Positions 42,982 to 50,648 of a stretch of 64,000 bases of DNA are shown piece by piece. The stretch is taken from positions 30,124 to 94,123 of IMG/VR virus record IMGVR_UViG_3300027706_000007, one strand, 5' to 3'. Below the pieces are notes generated by a model. That model worked only from the letters and a program-made list of their open reading frames with translations. It was not told the origin of the DNA and did not search any database. Each line of letters starts with the position of its first letter. Within the stretch, counting starts at the first letter, position 1. A program made the position numbers and the translations under genes. This DNA is from a virus.

Positions 42982-43005
42982 AGTTCTTGGAGCCGCGTAA
43001 GTAAA

Positions 43006-43110
43006 TTGAATATCGTTACTTACTTCTTGCAACTATTTTTTGTGTTAGTCGTTCTACCATTTGTCATAGCGGGAATCGCTTACGCGCTAGATTATGCACT
43101 CAAAAATTAG
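43006..43110 (+). CDS. 34-residue single-span membrane peptide
   Basis: TTG 43006, about 27 bases after ACATATACATATAAAG, ends TAG 43108-43110. A 20-residue hydrophobic stretch (LQLFFVLVVLPFVIAGIAYAL) and a short tail LDYALKN. Leaderless. May be a mini membrane protein; could be chance, so low certainty. Confidence 0.45.
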   Translation: MNIVTYFLQLFFVLVVLPFVIAGIAYALDYALKN

Positions 43111-43167
43111 CGCGCACGAGTAAAAGTTTTAGTCACCTTTATATATTCATTTAACGTTACGCGCAAT

Positions 43168-43533
43168 ATGGAACAAAGAGACCCAGCAAAAAAAGATGAG
43201 ATTGAAATCTCTGTAGTTCACACGCCTCGTCAATTACCAGTGATAAAAATAGGTAAAAGAAAGTACTATATCGACGAGCGTTCTATATATTTCTATACCT
43301 ATAAAACGCCTGATGGGTTAATCCACATCCAAGACATAATAGACACAAGTGATTCACTAATAGGTAAGCATCATGTTTACACACTTGAAGACTTCAAAAA
43401 ATGGAGTAAAAAGATAAACAAAAAGAAGATAATTGATTTCGGAGAAGCTAGTTCCTGCGTTTGCGGTTTAGAAGCCGGAGAGAAAAAACAATATGACGAC
43501 TTCTCGGTGAAATTTAACACGAAAGCGAAATAA
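43168..43533 (+). CDS. Small protein, unknown
   Basis: 121 residues, leaderless after CCTTTATATATTC. Charged, with a YFYTYKTPDGLIHIQDIID beta segment, and a CxC (SSCVCGL) near residue 100. Confidence 0.5.
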   Translation: MEQRDPAKKDEIEISVVHTPRQLPVIKIGKRKYYIDERSIYFYTYKTPDGLIHIQDIIDTSDSLIGKHHVYTLEDFKKWSKKINKKKIIDFGEASSCVCGLEAGEKKQYDDFSVKFNTKAK

Positions 43534-43595
43534 AATTTTTTCAGAATCTTTATATACTCGCGAAAACAATATGCGCGCTAGAGGTGAACGAAAAA

Positions 43596-43913
43596 ATGAG
43601 AATGAGCGCGACAAAATTTTCGGTTTATGTACCCACGGGGGACGACTTCAACGAACACGCGGACACGTATACTAAGGAGATATCAGAAAAATTCGGTGGC
43701 TGTACCGAAATACCGTTTAACGGGGCATGGATAGACCCCGCGACACATCAAATAGTGCGCGACTTCGGCGTAATTCTCTATACGTACGTGGACGGATTGC
43801 GCGATTCTGAAGCGCGCGAATTTTTCACCCAACTTGCCAACCGCATCAAGACCGAATTAGCACAGCAAAGTGTTCTTATATCTGAAGAACCGGCAAAAAT
43901 AGACTTCATTTAG
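43596..43913 (+). CDS. Small virus protein of a DUF3574-like pattern
   Basis: 105 residues from ATG 43596 with GAGGTGA eight bases upstream. TKFSVYVPTGDDF, EKFGGCTEIPFNGAWIDPATHQIV and VILYTYVDG resemble a small ferredoxin-fold family seen in phages and haloarchaeal viruses. Function not known; the name is an impression only. Confidence 0.45.
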   Translation: MRMSATKFSVYVPTGDDFNEHADTYTKEISEKFGGCTEIPFNGAWIDPATHQIVRDFGVILYTYVDGLRDSEAREFFTQLANRIKTELAQQSVLISEEPAKIDFI

Positions 43914-43935
43914 GTGCGTTTTTAGGCGCGGTAAA

Positions 43936-43957
43936 TTTTTTAGTAAATTTTATATAG
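43936..43957 (+). promoter_or_regulatory. Extended archaeal promoter (T-run, TAG, TTTATATAG)
   Basis: Example of the repeated cassette of this region: a run of T with TAG followed, 5 bases on, by TTTTATATAG, then about 35 bases to a GAGGTGG site (43981-43987) and ATG 43992. The T-run probably also ends transcripts of the gene before. Confidence 0.6.
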
Positions 43958-43991
43958 TTCGGTCAACGCTTAGCGCGCGGGAGGTGGAAAA

Positions 43992-44207
43992 ATGGGAAAA
44001 TTGGGTAGAGCCGCGTTGATAACACTCGCGTTCGCCATACTCGCGGCCGCGGTATATTTCGTCGTCCAGTATATCCTTTCACGGATTCCGCCCGAACTCC
44101 TAGACTTGGCACTCTCGCTTATCGCGGTCGGTGTAGTAGTCGGTGAAGTGGCTCTCGTATACGAGAGGAGCCAGAACGTGAAACTCCCGCGATTAGTGAA
44201 GGACTAA
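43992..44207 (+). CDS. Two-span membrane protein
   Basis: 71 residues. Hydrophobic segments at about 7-27 and 36-56; basic ends. GAGGTGG ribosome site. Possible holin or membrane-active protein; not proven. Confidence 0.6.
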   Translation: MGKLGRAALITLAFAILAAAVYFVVQYILSRIPPELLDLALSLIAVGVVVGEVALVYERSQNVKLPRLVKD

Positions 44208-44299
44208 ACACGAGAGAAACCGCGGGCGTGTTTTTTTAGCGCGCCCTAATTTTTTTATTTAGTCAGCTTTATATACGCGATAGTTTGCTATGCGCGCGT

Positions 44300-44524
44300 A
44301 TGATGTATATTTGCGACCGATTCGAACAAACCGCGCAAAAAGCGGTAGAGAATGTACTCGAAGCGATTAAATTAGATGTTACGTTAGACGTTAAAGAGAT
44401 TAAAATAAACGAAAAAGAAAATTCGTTCACGGTTAGCGCGGTAATTAATGGCGCGCCGAAAATTTTAGAAGGCGTGGTTACACGCGAGCGTAAGGGCTGG
44501 TTCGCGCTAATATATGGGTTTTAG
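44300..44524 (+). CDS. Small protein, one of two paralogues
   Basis: 74 residues from ATG 44300, about 27 bases after GCTTTATATACG. VLEAIKLDVTLDVKEIKINEKENSFTVSAVINGAPKILEGVVTRERKGW aligns with the gene at 45978-45733 (EIQLQDNDKHFSVTIVANGEVYTLTGSITRSKKGY). Confidence 0.55.
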   Translation: MMYICDRFEQTAQKAVENVLEAIKLDVTLDVKEIKINEKENSFTVSAVINGAPKILEGVVTRERKGWFALIYGF

Positions 44525-44593
44525 GCGCGATAAATTTTTCAGCAATATATTTATATAGTTATCAAAGCTAGTGTAAGCAGAGGTGATAAAGGA

Positions 44594-44848
44594 ATGGAAA
44601 GAAAGACATGTGAATGTTGCGGACTCAATAAAGCAACAATATCAGAGTGGCGCGACTTTAAATATGATGGCTATGATGGATATGCAAGAAACTTTAATAT
44701 TTGTTCTAAATGCTTCAATCTAAACAATTACTGGTTTCTCGAACTACTGAACGCAAAGCCAGAGCAAAAAATGAGAGTAATAAAAGCAATGTTCAATGAA
44801 AACAGTACAAAGAAAATTAGGCGCAGGTGGCTAGTGAAAGGTGACTAA
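44594..44848 (+). CDS. Small zinc-finger protein
   Basis: 84 residues; CECC near the start and CSKC near residue 38. GAGGTGATAAAGG before ATG. Basic C-terminus (KKIRRRWLVKGD). Confidence 0.55.
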   Translation: MERKTCECCGLNKATISEWRDFKYDGYDGYARNFNICSKCFNLNNYWFLELLNAKPEQKMRVIKAMFNENSTKKIRRRWLVKGD

Positions 44849-44965
44849 GTGATTGATATTTGAACATTTATCACGAGTGAGTAACCGCGCGTTTTAAGCG
44901 CGTTAAAATTTTTCAGCAAGCTTTATATAGTTTTGGCGCGCTAGGGTTAGCTGGTGAAAAACCAC

Positions 44966-45379
44966 ATGAGCGAAATAGAACAAATCCAGTTATACCGCGG
45001 TGCCGTAAACAACACATGGGTGCGATACGGTCTTTCAGAAGCACTAGTCTATTACGACAACACAGTCAAGCCAGAGAATGAAACAGGATATAAGGCCATT
45101 CTCAGCCAAGACGGGAAAGTCGTGTCAATCGTGAGTAAACGCTACACAGTCATACCACACGCATACCTCAAAGAAAAAGCTCAGTCGTACGGGTTAACTC
45201 TCGTACGTGAACGCGGTGATGATTTATCGCGCTACTGGGAAGGCGACTTCACAATAGCCAAACTACCAAAGAGTGAAGTAAAAATCGGTGATGTAGTGGA
45301 AACACGACTTAAAATCGTCAATTCACTGGACGGGAATAGGGGCCTAAACTTCTTTATGGGTTCTTTCAGACTTGACTAA
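44966..45379 (+). pseudogene. N-terminal half of a DUF932-like gene, cut by an inversion
   Basis: 137 residues from ATG 44966 (GGTGA seven bases upstream). VYYDNTVKPENETGYKAI, VVSIVSKRYTVIPH, VKIGDVVETRLKIVNSLDGNRGLNFFMGSFRL corresponds to the N-terminal part of DUF932, which normally continues RLVCSNG. Here codon 137 is Asp and a stop follows at once. The missing part is found in frame on the other strand (46754 to 46339). The two are joined exactly at ACTTG. Confidence 0.75.
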
Positions 45380-45401
45380 AAAATCCGCGCGCTAAAAAAA
45401 T

Positions 45402-45533
45402 CTACTCACGCAAGTCATCAAGCAACCGCTTGTATTCGTGTAACTCTCTCGTGTACTTTCGTACTAAGGCGCGCCCGATTGTTGTATTGTCGTTTAGCGC
45501 TCTCTCAAGCGCCTTTATTGTCTTCTGTTTCAC
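45402..45533 (-). CDS. Short helical protein, inside the inverted block
   Basis: 43 residues from GTG 45533, whose GTG overlaps the previous stop TGA. Basic helix (TIKALERALNDN... VRKYTRELHEYKRLLDDLRE). Confidence 0.5.
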   Translation of the reverse strand: MKQKTIKALERALNDNTTIGRALVRKYTRELHEYKRLLDDLRE

Positions 45534-45652
45534 TCAAGACCTATCCTCCGTTCAGTATATGCTTGTATTATATCTTCACGAATTCGGTCACATATCGCGC
45601 ACGGCCCGTCACATTCCTCACCTGAGATGTGTTCATTCATACTCTCACTCAT
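45530..45652 (-). CDS. Short Cys-rich protein, inside the inverted block
   Basis: 40 residues from ATG 45652 with GAGGTGAAG before it and TATA CTTATATACATG. CDGPCAIC (three Cys) in the middle. Below usual calling length. Confidence 0.5.
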   Translation of the reverse strand: MSESMNEHISGEECDGPCAICDRIREDIIQAYTERRIGLE

Positions 45653-45732
45653 CTTCTACTTCACCTCAGCACGCGTATCGCTAAAGCATGTATATAAGGG
45701 TGACTAAAAAATTATCGCGTAAAAAATTCACG

Positions 45733-45978
45733 TTAGTCGAATTCTATCTTTTCCAATTCCGCACTCGCAACGTATCCCTTTTTGCTTCGAGTGATTGAAC
45801 CCGTTAAAGTATAGACTTCTCCATTAGCTACTATTGTGACACTGAAGTGTTTATCATTGTCTTGTAGCTGTATTTCACCTACATCAGTGACATCACGCAA
45901 AAATTCAACTCTCCGTAATATGCTGTTTATTGCTTCAAGTGAATCGCGTTCAGGCGTGCTTTCGTAATACTCCGTCAT
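45733..45978 (-). CDS. Small protein, paralogue of 44300-44524
   Basis: 81 residues from ATG 45978 (GCGGTGG upstream, TATA AGTTTATATAC). Alignment with its paralogue covers the last 60 residues. In the restored orientation it would lie on the same strand as all its neighbours. Confidence 0.55.
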   Translation of the reverse strand: MTEYYESTPERDSLEAINSILRRVEFLRDVTDVGEIQLQDNDKHFSVTIVANGEVYTLTGSITRSKKGYVASAELEKIEFD

Positions 45979-46038
45979 TTTTTCCACCGCAAATAAGGCA
46001 CGTGCTAAAGTATATAAACTTGACTAAAAAATCGCGCG

Positions 46039-46245
46039 CTATAAATCGCATATTAACTCTGCGTATGCGTATCCGCTGTACGCGGCGGTGCGTTCACAAT
46101 AATCGCATTCACATCTATGCTTTTGACCGGTGAGCGGAGAGATTATTATCCCATCCTTCAGCGGTGACGGGGGCGTGTCCCATACATCAGAAGGCATTTT
46201 CTTAAAATGTTTCTTACAAACAAATACAGCTATTGTATCTTCCAA
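46039..46245 (-). CDS. Small zinc-finger protein
   Basis: 68 residues from TTG 46245, six bases after GCGGTGA, the same spacing as the neighbouring genes use. CKKHFKK, then CECDYC, suggest a zinc site; a longer reading to 46269 lacks this site. Confidence 0.5.
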   Translation of the reverse strand: MEDTIAVFVCKKHFKKMPSDVWDTPPSPLKDGIIISPLTGQKHRCECDYCERTAAYSGYAYAELICDL

Positions 46246-46338
46246 TTTTTCACCGCGAATAAAGCACACGCTAAGGTATATAAGTTTAACTAAAAAATTT
46301 AAGCGCGATAAAAAAATGTGGCGCGCGCCCGCGTTGAT

Positions 46339-46754
46339 TTACGAGCGCGCGATTATTTCAGCTAATACCGCGTGTAATTGCTGTGTGTATGTCGTAGCTG
46401 TGCGCGGCGTGAGGTCTTGATGTGAGGTGTATTCAGTTACTTCATTGAACACATCCCAGAGTGTCGCGTTCGGATTCGTTACGTTTATTTGTCGTTCTGG
46501 GTTCTGTTTCGTTTTGCGCGTTAGTTCTATTGACTTGAATACTTTTGAAGGTAGTGTATTCAGCAATTCGTTCGCAATCTCGGGAGTTATTTGTCGTTCT
46601 GCGAGTTGGCGATAAAATTCGAGTAGTTCGTGCCCCGCTGATTCGGCCTGCGCGATTACTTGCGTGATTATTCCGTCCAATTTGTCGATATTTCCACGGT
46701 GGACTACTGAGGTGGATACGAGTTCATCAGGCGCGACTGCCCCGTTCGAACATA
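46339..46754 (-). pseudogene. C-terminal half of the DUF932-like gene
   Basis: In-frame sequence from GTA at 46754 (VCSNGAVAPDELVSTSVVHRGN) through a helical middle to NATLWDVFNEVTEY, the DUF932 C-terminal signature, and a stop at 46339-46341. The only start on this strand is TTG 46680, giving 113 residues without the VCSNG part. The missing N-terminus is the + strand fragment at 44966. Confidence 0.75.
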
Positions 46755-46790
46755 CAAGTTTATATACGCGCTAAAGCGTTACGCGTGGTA

Positions 46791-47072
46791 ATGAGCCAAA
46801 ACGTGAACGGGATGGAAATGCGCGCGGAAAACGCGCAAGTGATTAGTGCCACTGATGAAGCACTTACACAAATACGTACGCGCCACGCAGATATAATGCA
46901 GGATGTTCGGTTCGAAAAGGGGTCAACCGAGTGTATCTTACGCGTTTATCCAGCGAGACGCGATAAGATAATCACGGGTGTCGTACTCGAAATCTTGTAT
47001 GGTTATGGCTACATGCTGGTGTCCGTGAATCTTAAGCGGGGTGGATACATCTTACTGCTAAAGAAAGCCTAA
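46791..47072 (+). CDS. Small protein, unknown
   Basis: 93 residues from ATG 46791, about 27 bases after AGTTTATATACG; GTG 46785 is the alternative. Middle beta-rich (ILRVYPARRDKIITGVVLEILYGYGYMLVSVNLKRGGYILLLKK). Its present promoter is assembled from the right breakpoint of the inversion. Confidence 0.5.
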   Translation: MSQNVNGMEMRAENAQVISATDEALTQIRTRHADIMQDVRFEKGSTECILRVYPARRDKIITGVVLEILYGYGYMLVSVNLKRGGYILLLKKA

Positions 47073-47126
47073 GCAACTTTCCAGTGGAAACGCTGGTCGC
47101 GCTCGCGGATTTCCAGTGCCGCGGGG

Positions 47127-47181
47127 GCGAAAGCTTTATATACCCCATACGGGGGGCGAGCGCGAGCGAAAGCTTTATATA
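47127..47181 (+). promoter_or_regulatory. Tandem identical promoters
   Basis: GCGAAAGCTTTATATA occurs twice, at 47127-47142 and 47166-47181, 39 bases apart, each with a TATA box. They point into the noncoding stretch 47180-47400 rather than into a nearby gene. Confidence 0.55.
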
Positions 47182-47202
47182 GCGCGCGGCCTGCATAAAA
47201 AT

Positions 47203-47290
47203 TCGGGAATACACAGAACTCGACCACGCGTTAAATAGCGCGGTTTGCGTGGAGTGAGGTCTCCCCGCAACGTGCGGGGCTATAGGTATA
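47203..47290 (+). ncRNA. Candidate structured RNA after tandem promoters
   Basis: Start predicted at about 47203 from the second TATA. CCACGC (47224-47229) pairs with GCGTGG (47247-47252); CCCCGC (47263-47268), loop AACGT, GCGGGG (47274-47279). No open frame covers it. The rest of the 330-base gap holds only the earlier GCTGG hairpin after the previous gene. Confidence 0.45.
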
Positions 47291-47406
47291 TAAAAATACA
47301 TAAAAAACTAAAGAAAAACCAATACTGGGTCGCGTGTCCCGGTTAGTTTAGTTTTGCGGAAATCTTTATATATATAAAGTATCCGCGCGAGTTAAGGGAG
47401 ATTTAA

Positions 47407-47637
47407 ATGAAAAAAACGTCATGTGAGCATTGCTGGCACAGTTTTGTGACCGAAGTTGTAAGATATGGGAAGAATATACATGGCCCTTTTTGTGTGTCCC
47501 ATCCGGAAGCAAAGAGAGTCCATGAGCATAATTTTTTACTTCATAAAAAGAAATGCTGCAAATGCGGCATAGGCAAAGTACTTTACGAAGATTACATTGA
47601 CCCGGGAGAACCGAACGAGTATGCATATACAGTATGA
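47407..47637 (+). CDS. Small zinc-finger protein
   Basis: 76 residues, GGGAGATTTAA before ATG and TCTTTATATATATAAAG upstream. CEHC, then CVSH and CCKCGIG near the middle: one or two zinc sites. Overlaps the start of the next gene (ATG 47621). Confidence 0.55.
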   Translation: MKKTSCEHCWHSFVTEVVRYGKNIHGPFCVSHPEAKRVHEHNFLLHKKKCCKCGIGKVLYEDYIDPGEPNEYAYTV

Positions 47638-47839
47638 AATTAATCACCGGCTCCGCGATGTGTACGAGAACGCGACCGCGCAAATGGAATCTAACCGCGC
47701 GCTTTATAGAACCATACTCGAATACAATTTCGAAGAATTGGGAACTGTGGGAGAGATTGATACAACTATTTTTATGTCTATTCGAAATGCGGTGGATGTA
47801 CACGATTCGAGAGTAGCTTGGATTTCTTTCCTCTTCTAA
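47621..47839 (+). CDS. Small protein, copy 1 of a four-copy tandem family
   Basis: 72 residues. MHIQYEINHRLRDVY...FEELGTVGEID...W: pattern M-x-I-x2-K-I-N, helix, then YNFE...GEI and a C-terminal W/F strand, shared with the next three genes. Confidence 0.6.
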   Translation: MHIQYEINHRLRDVYENATAQMESNRALYRTILEYNFEELGTVGEIDTTIFMSIRNAVDVHDSRVAWISFLF

Positions 47840-47896
47840 ATTTTAAGAATTCTTTTTATATACGCGATTTACCTAAGTGAGCGTGCCCGAGTGAAT

Positions 47897-48115
47897 ATGA
47901 ATATACATCGGAAGATTAATAGAAGTCTCACTAATGTATGCCACAGTGAGAGAGAGCGAATGATACATAATAGATACACTATTTTTCATACTTTGTCCAG
48001 ATATGACTTTATGGGAATCGATGCCGTAGGGGAAATTGATAACGGCAGTTTTAGGCTTGTCCATGACCCAAGATATATACGCGATGAAAAAATAATTTGG
48101 ATTTGGCTGCTTTAA
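47897..48115 (+). CDS. Small protein, copy 2 of the four-copy family
   Basis: 72 residues from ATG 47897, after TCTTTTTATATACG. IHRKINRSLTNVCHSERE, DFMGIDAVGEIDNGSFR, DEKIIWIWLL. Confidence 0.6.
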   Translation: MNIHRKINRSLTNVCHSERERMIHNRYTIFHTLSRYDFMGIDAVGEIDNGSFRLVHDPRYIRDEKIIWIWLL

Positions 48116-48161
48116 CTTTTTAAGAATTCTTTTTATATATGTGCGATATATCCGAGTGAAT

Positions 48162-48386
48162 ATGCGCATCCGTCAGAAGATTAATAATAAACTCCGCGCT
48201 ATGTGCGTTAGTGAGGGCGAGCAAATTGAAGATGATGTTAGACTCGCGTTTTATTGTATTTTAGGCAGATATAACTTCGAAGGTCTTAATACCATAGGGG
48301 AAATTAATAGAGCCGTTTTTATAACTACCTCCAAACCCCGTATGTATTTATACGATGAAAAAATAGCTTGGATTTGGATGTTTTAA
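48162..48386 (+). CDS. Small protein, copy 3 of the four-copy family
   Basis: 74 residues from ATG 48162, 27 bases after TTTTTATATATG. IRQKINNKLRAMCVSEGE, NFEGLNTIGEINRAVF, DEKIAWIWMF: closest to copy 2. Confidence 0.6.
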   Translation: MRIRQKINNKLRAMCVSEGEQIEDDVRLAFYCILGRYNFEGLNTIGEINRAVFITTSKPRMYLYDEKIAWIWMF

Positions 48387-48438
48387 ATTTTTATATTTTA
48401 AGGAATCCTTTTATACACGCGGGGCGCGCCCAGACGGT

Positions 48439-48639
48439 ATGTATATACGTTGGAAAATTCATCACTGTCTTGAGTCCATGTATAATAATGCGGATGTGAG
48501 AATGAAATCTAATTTTACGTTTTATAAAACTGTCCTCAAATATAATCTGGTGGAGTTCGAAGTCGCGGTAGACATCGATGACGGTCTTTTCAGGACTATT
48601 CACAATGTGAGAGATTTAAATGCTGACTATTATTTCTGA
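48439..48639 (+). CDS. Small protein, copy 4 (shorter) of the family
   Basis: 66 residues after CCTTTTATACACG. IRWKIHHCLESMYNNADVRM, NLVEFEVAVDIDDGLFR; the conserved final W strand is replaced by ADYYF, so the C-terminus is altered. Confidence 0.55.
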   Translation: MYIRWKIHHCLESMYNNADVRMKSNFTFYKTVLKYNLVEFEVAVDIDDGLFRTIHNVRDLNADYYF

Positions 48640-48656
48640 TTAGGTGGGTGGTGAAA

Positions 48657-48794
48657 TTGGTACAGAAGGAAATTTCAGACATTGTGCTGAAGAAAAAGAA
48701 GGCATCTCCAGATATTTCTATTTTACAATACTTCACCTTTTCTCCAGAGATGATTCGCCTTCTTTTCGAAACAAAAAAAGTGAGTAAGAAATGA
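48657..48794 (+). CDS. Short basic protein
   Basis: 45 residues from TTG 48657 with GTGGGTGGTGA just upstream; overlaps the next start by 4 bases (ATGA). Lys-rich helix then FTFSPEMIRLLFETKK. Confidence 0.5.
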   Translation: MVQKEISDIVLKKKKASPDISILQYFTFSPEMIRLLFETKKVSKK

Positions 48795-49030
48795 CCTCTT
48801 TGACCGGGGAAGATTTTTTAACTGCGAAAAATATTAACGAACGTATCTATACCGCGGAATTTGAATGTGGATATGTGATTACTAATAAATTAATATCTGA
48901 GTTTTTAGATATGTTTAAAATAAATTTTGAAAATATCCTTTTTGAAGTTATATTTTCAATCGAAAGCACGCTAGCTGCTGAACGCAAGCTGTGTATACAT
49001 ATGGACGATGAGTTCGATTTAATCGTTTAA
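48791..49030 (+). CDS. Small protein, copy 1 of a pair with 49351
   Basis: 79 residues. AKNINERIYTAEFECGYVITNKLISEFLDMFKINFENILFEVIFSIES..., then CIHMDDEFDL. Aligned with 49351-49596 over its full length. Confidence 0.55.
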   Translation: MTSLTGEDFLTAKNINERIYTAEFECGYVITNKLISEFLDMFKINFENILFEVIFSIESTLAAERKLCIHMDDEFDLIV

Positions 49031-49076
49031 TTGTGTAAATTTAAAAATTTAGTAATTCTTATAAAGTTACGCGCGT

Positions 49077-49301
49077 ATGTGTGCGTATATGCGACAAATA
49101 TCCGTCCCGTATAGGATTATTGAATTAAGTTTAATCGAGTTATATCTCGATAAAATAATATCTCTCGATTTCTCAGACGTAATATCTTTCGATTTCCCAG
49201 ACGTGCGGCATTTTATGCAAGAAACAGAAAAATGCGCCTGTGAAACTTTAAGTCCATGTACGCACTTTTCATATGTCATTCGCGGAAACGCGCGCTTTTA
49301 A
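49077..49301 (+). CDS. Small protein, unknown
   Basis: 74 residues after ATTCTTATAAAG; the ATG at 49089 is also possible. Repeated SLDFSDV/SFDFPDV strands in the centre and Cys near the end. Perhaps a divergent member of the pair family. Confidence 0.4.
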   Translation: MCAYMRQISVPYRIIELSLIELYLDKIISLDFSDVISFDFPDVRHFMQETEKCACETLSPCTHFSYVIRGNARF

Positions 49302-49350
49302 AAATTTAGTAATTCTTATAAACGTCCGCGCTTGAATATGATGAGTAAAA

Positions 49351-49596
49351 ATGGATTTTTTGACCCTGCGCAAATCAGACTTTTCTACCGCGAAAGAAAT
49401 TAATAAGGGTATTCATATTATGGTATATGATTGTAATGTCGTGATTGCTGATGATTTAGTATATTGGTTTTTAAGAGGATTTCAAAACAATTTTGAGGAC
49501 AACCTTTTCGATGTTGCTTTTTCAATTGAGAGCGCGCTAATCAGAGAGTACGAGTCTTGTATACACATAGATGACGCGTTTGAGTTACTCTTTTAA
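49351..49596 (+). CDS. Small protein, copy 2 of the pair
   Basis: 81 residues, own TATA ATTCTTATAAAC. AKEINKGIHIMVYDCNVVIADDLVYWFLRGFQNNFEDNLFDVAFSIESAL, then CIHIDDAFEL. Paralogue of 48791-49030. Confidence 0.55.
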   Translation: MDFLTLRKSDFSTAKEINKGIHIMVYDCNVVIADDLVYWFLRGFQNNFEDNLFDVAFSIESALIREYESCIHIDDAFELLF

Positions 49597-49639
49597 AAGT
49601 TTAGTAATTCTTATAAACGCGGTGCGCGACGCGCGATAC

Positions 49640-49885
49640 GTGTATAAAACAATTAAGCAAATCAACGTCGCAGTTTTTGAGTTTCACGATAATTTCTACT
49701 CTATTGATTTACCTCGTGATGAGGATATTCGAATCGCTTTAAATAGGCTTCCGGTTGGTGCTATATATGATAGAACTTCTGATATTGAACGTGGTATGAT
49801 AGAGTCTTTTAAACCGGCTAAACTCATCAGGCCTTATTACGAGGATAAATTTGTTTTCATCTTGACAAACCAAATCTTTGGATAA
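49640..49885 (+). CDS. Small protein, unknown
   Basis: 81 residues from GTG 49640, about 27 bases after ATTCTTATAAACG; upstream residues in the frame belong to the previous gene's end. Ends FVFILTNQIFG. Confidence 0.5.
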   Translation: MYKTIKQINVAVFEFHDNFYSIDLPRDEDIRIALNRLPVGAIYDRTSDIERGMIESFKPAKLIRPYYEDKFVFILTNQIFG

Positions 49886-49895
49886 GGTGGGTGAT

Positions 49896-49946
49896 ATGCG
49901 CAGATACGATACGCCTCTCTTCGATAAAGAAGTACGTTATGCTTAA
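49896..49946 (+). pseudogene. 16-codon remnant resembling the N-terminus of the gene at 50942
   Basis: ATG after GGTGGGTGAT; MRRYDTPLFDKEVRYA mirrors MRHYDTPIIEDVRISRQ at 50942. Stops at once, so probably a truncated duplicate. Confidence 0.35.
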
Positions 49947-50038
49947 ATGTAAACAGACATAACATGCTTTTAGCCGCGCAACTTGTGTACATTGTTTTTT
50001 CAGAAATCTTTATAATATCAGTTTTTCTGTGATAGCCT

Positions 50039-50323
50039 ATGAATAAGCAAACAATGCTTAAGAAAGTTTATTTTATACATGAAGGCGGTTTTGGAGCATC
50101 GGCAGCGGATGTGTTTGTTAAAGGTATTAAAAAGATAGAGACTGAAAAAGAAGCGTATAAACGCTATGATATTGACTATTATATGCCAGATTGTAAATAT
50201 GTCTCTGCCTTTCTGAAAGAACACCCAGAATATGTGTATGTAGGGTCAACCGATAATATGCATGAACGTGGTTGGGGTATGAACTTAGACCGATATACTT
50301 TAGTACAACCACCAAAATTGTAG
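50039..50323 (+). CDS. Small protein, unknown
   Basis: 94 residues, TATA TCTTTATAATATC. Lys-rich helix, and YMPDCKYVSAFLKEHPEYVYVGSTDN. No family known. Confidence 0.5.
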   Translation: MNKQTMLKKVYFIHEGGFGASAADVFVKGIKKIETEKEAYKRYDIDYYMPDCKYVSAFLKEHPEYVYVGSTDNMHERGWGMNLDRYTLVQPPKL

Positions 50324-50345
50324 TTTCAGTATAAGTGGCTATAAA

Positions 50346-50600
50346 ATGTTTAAACGAATTGAACCTATAACTTGTGTACGCCCAGTTTGTAAATATCTCG
50401 ATGACAATATTTCTTTAGTGGATAGGAGATTTTGGAGGAGCGCATTTTATAAAGACCGCGCTTTATGTGAGAATTCGCAATATATTGATTATATCTGTCG
50501 CGAAATCGAGCGCGGGATTTGCACACTAATTGTAAAAAGAGATTTATCTTTAGATAATGACGATGATGTTCGCGCACTTTTGTTCATTGGTATCATTTAA
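50346..50600 (+). CDS. Small protein, copy 1 of a pair with 50649
   Basis: 84 residues. MFKRIEPITCVRPVCKYLDDNI, then IDYICREIERGICTLIVKRDLSLD; same order in 50649. Confidence 0.6.
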   Translation: MFKRIEPITCVRPVCKYLDDNISLVDRRFWRSAFYKDRALCENSQYIDYICREIERGICTLIVKRDLSLDNDDDVRALLFIGII

Positions 50601-50648
50601 AATATTTTCACATAATCCTTATAAGCGTAAATATTTACTCATTTAATA

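Larger units (their letters stand above)
45370..46759. mobile_element. Inverted 1.38-kb segment with 5-bp inverted repeat ends
   Basis: ACTTG (45370-45374) and CAAGT (46755-46759) flank a block whose five genes all run opposite to neighbours. Reversing it on paper joins codon CTT of the N-half (45371) to GTA TGT TCG AAC of the C-half, giving RLVCSNG and a 274-residue DUF932 frame, and also rebuilds a standard promoter (TTTTTTAGTC joined to AAGTTTATATACG) in front of the gene at 46791. No recombinase gene is visible nearby. Confidence 0.75.

Noticed and set aside
45430-45684. 84-residue plus-strand frame
   Set aside because: Opposite strand holds two short genes with GAGGTGA and promoter; plus frame has none.
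47366-47803. 145-residue frame on the minus strand
   Set aside because: Shadow of zinc-finger gene 47407 and the first copy of the four-copy family.
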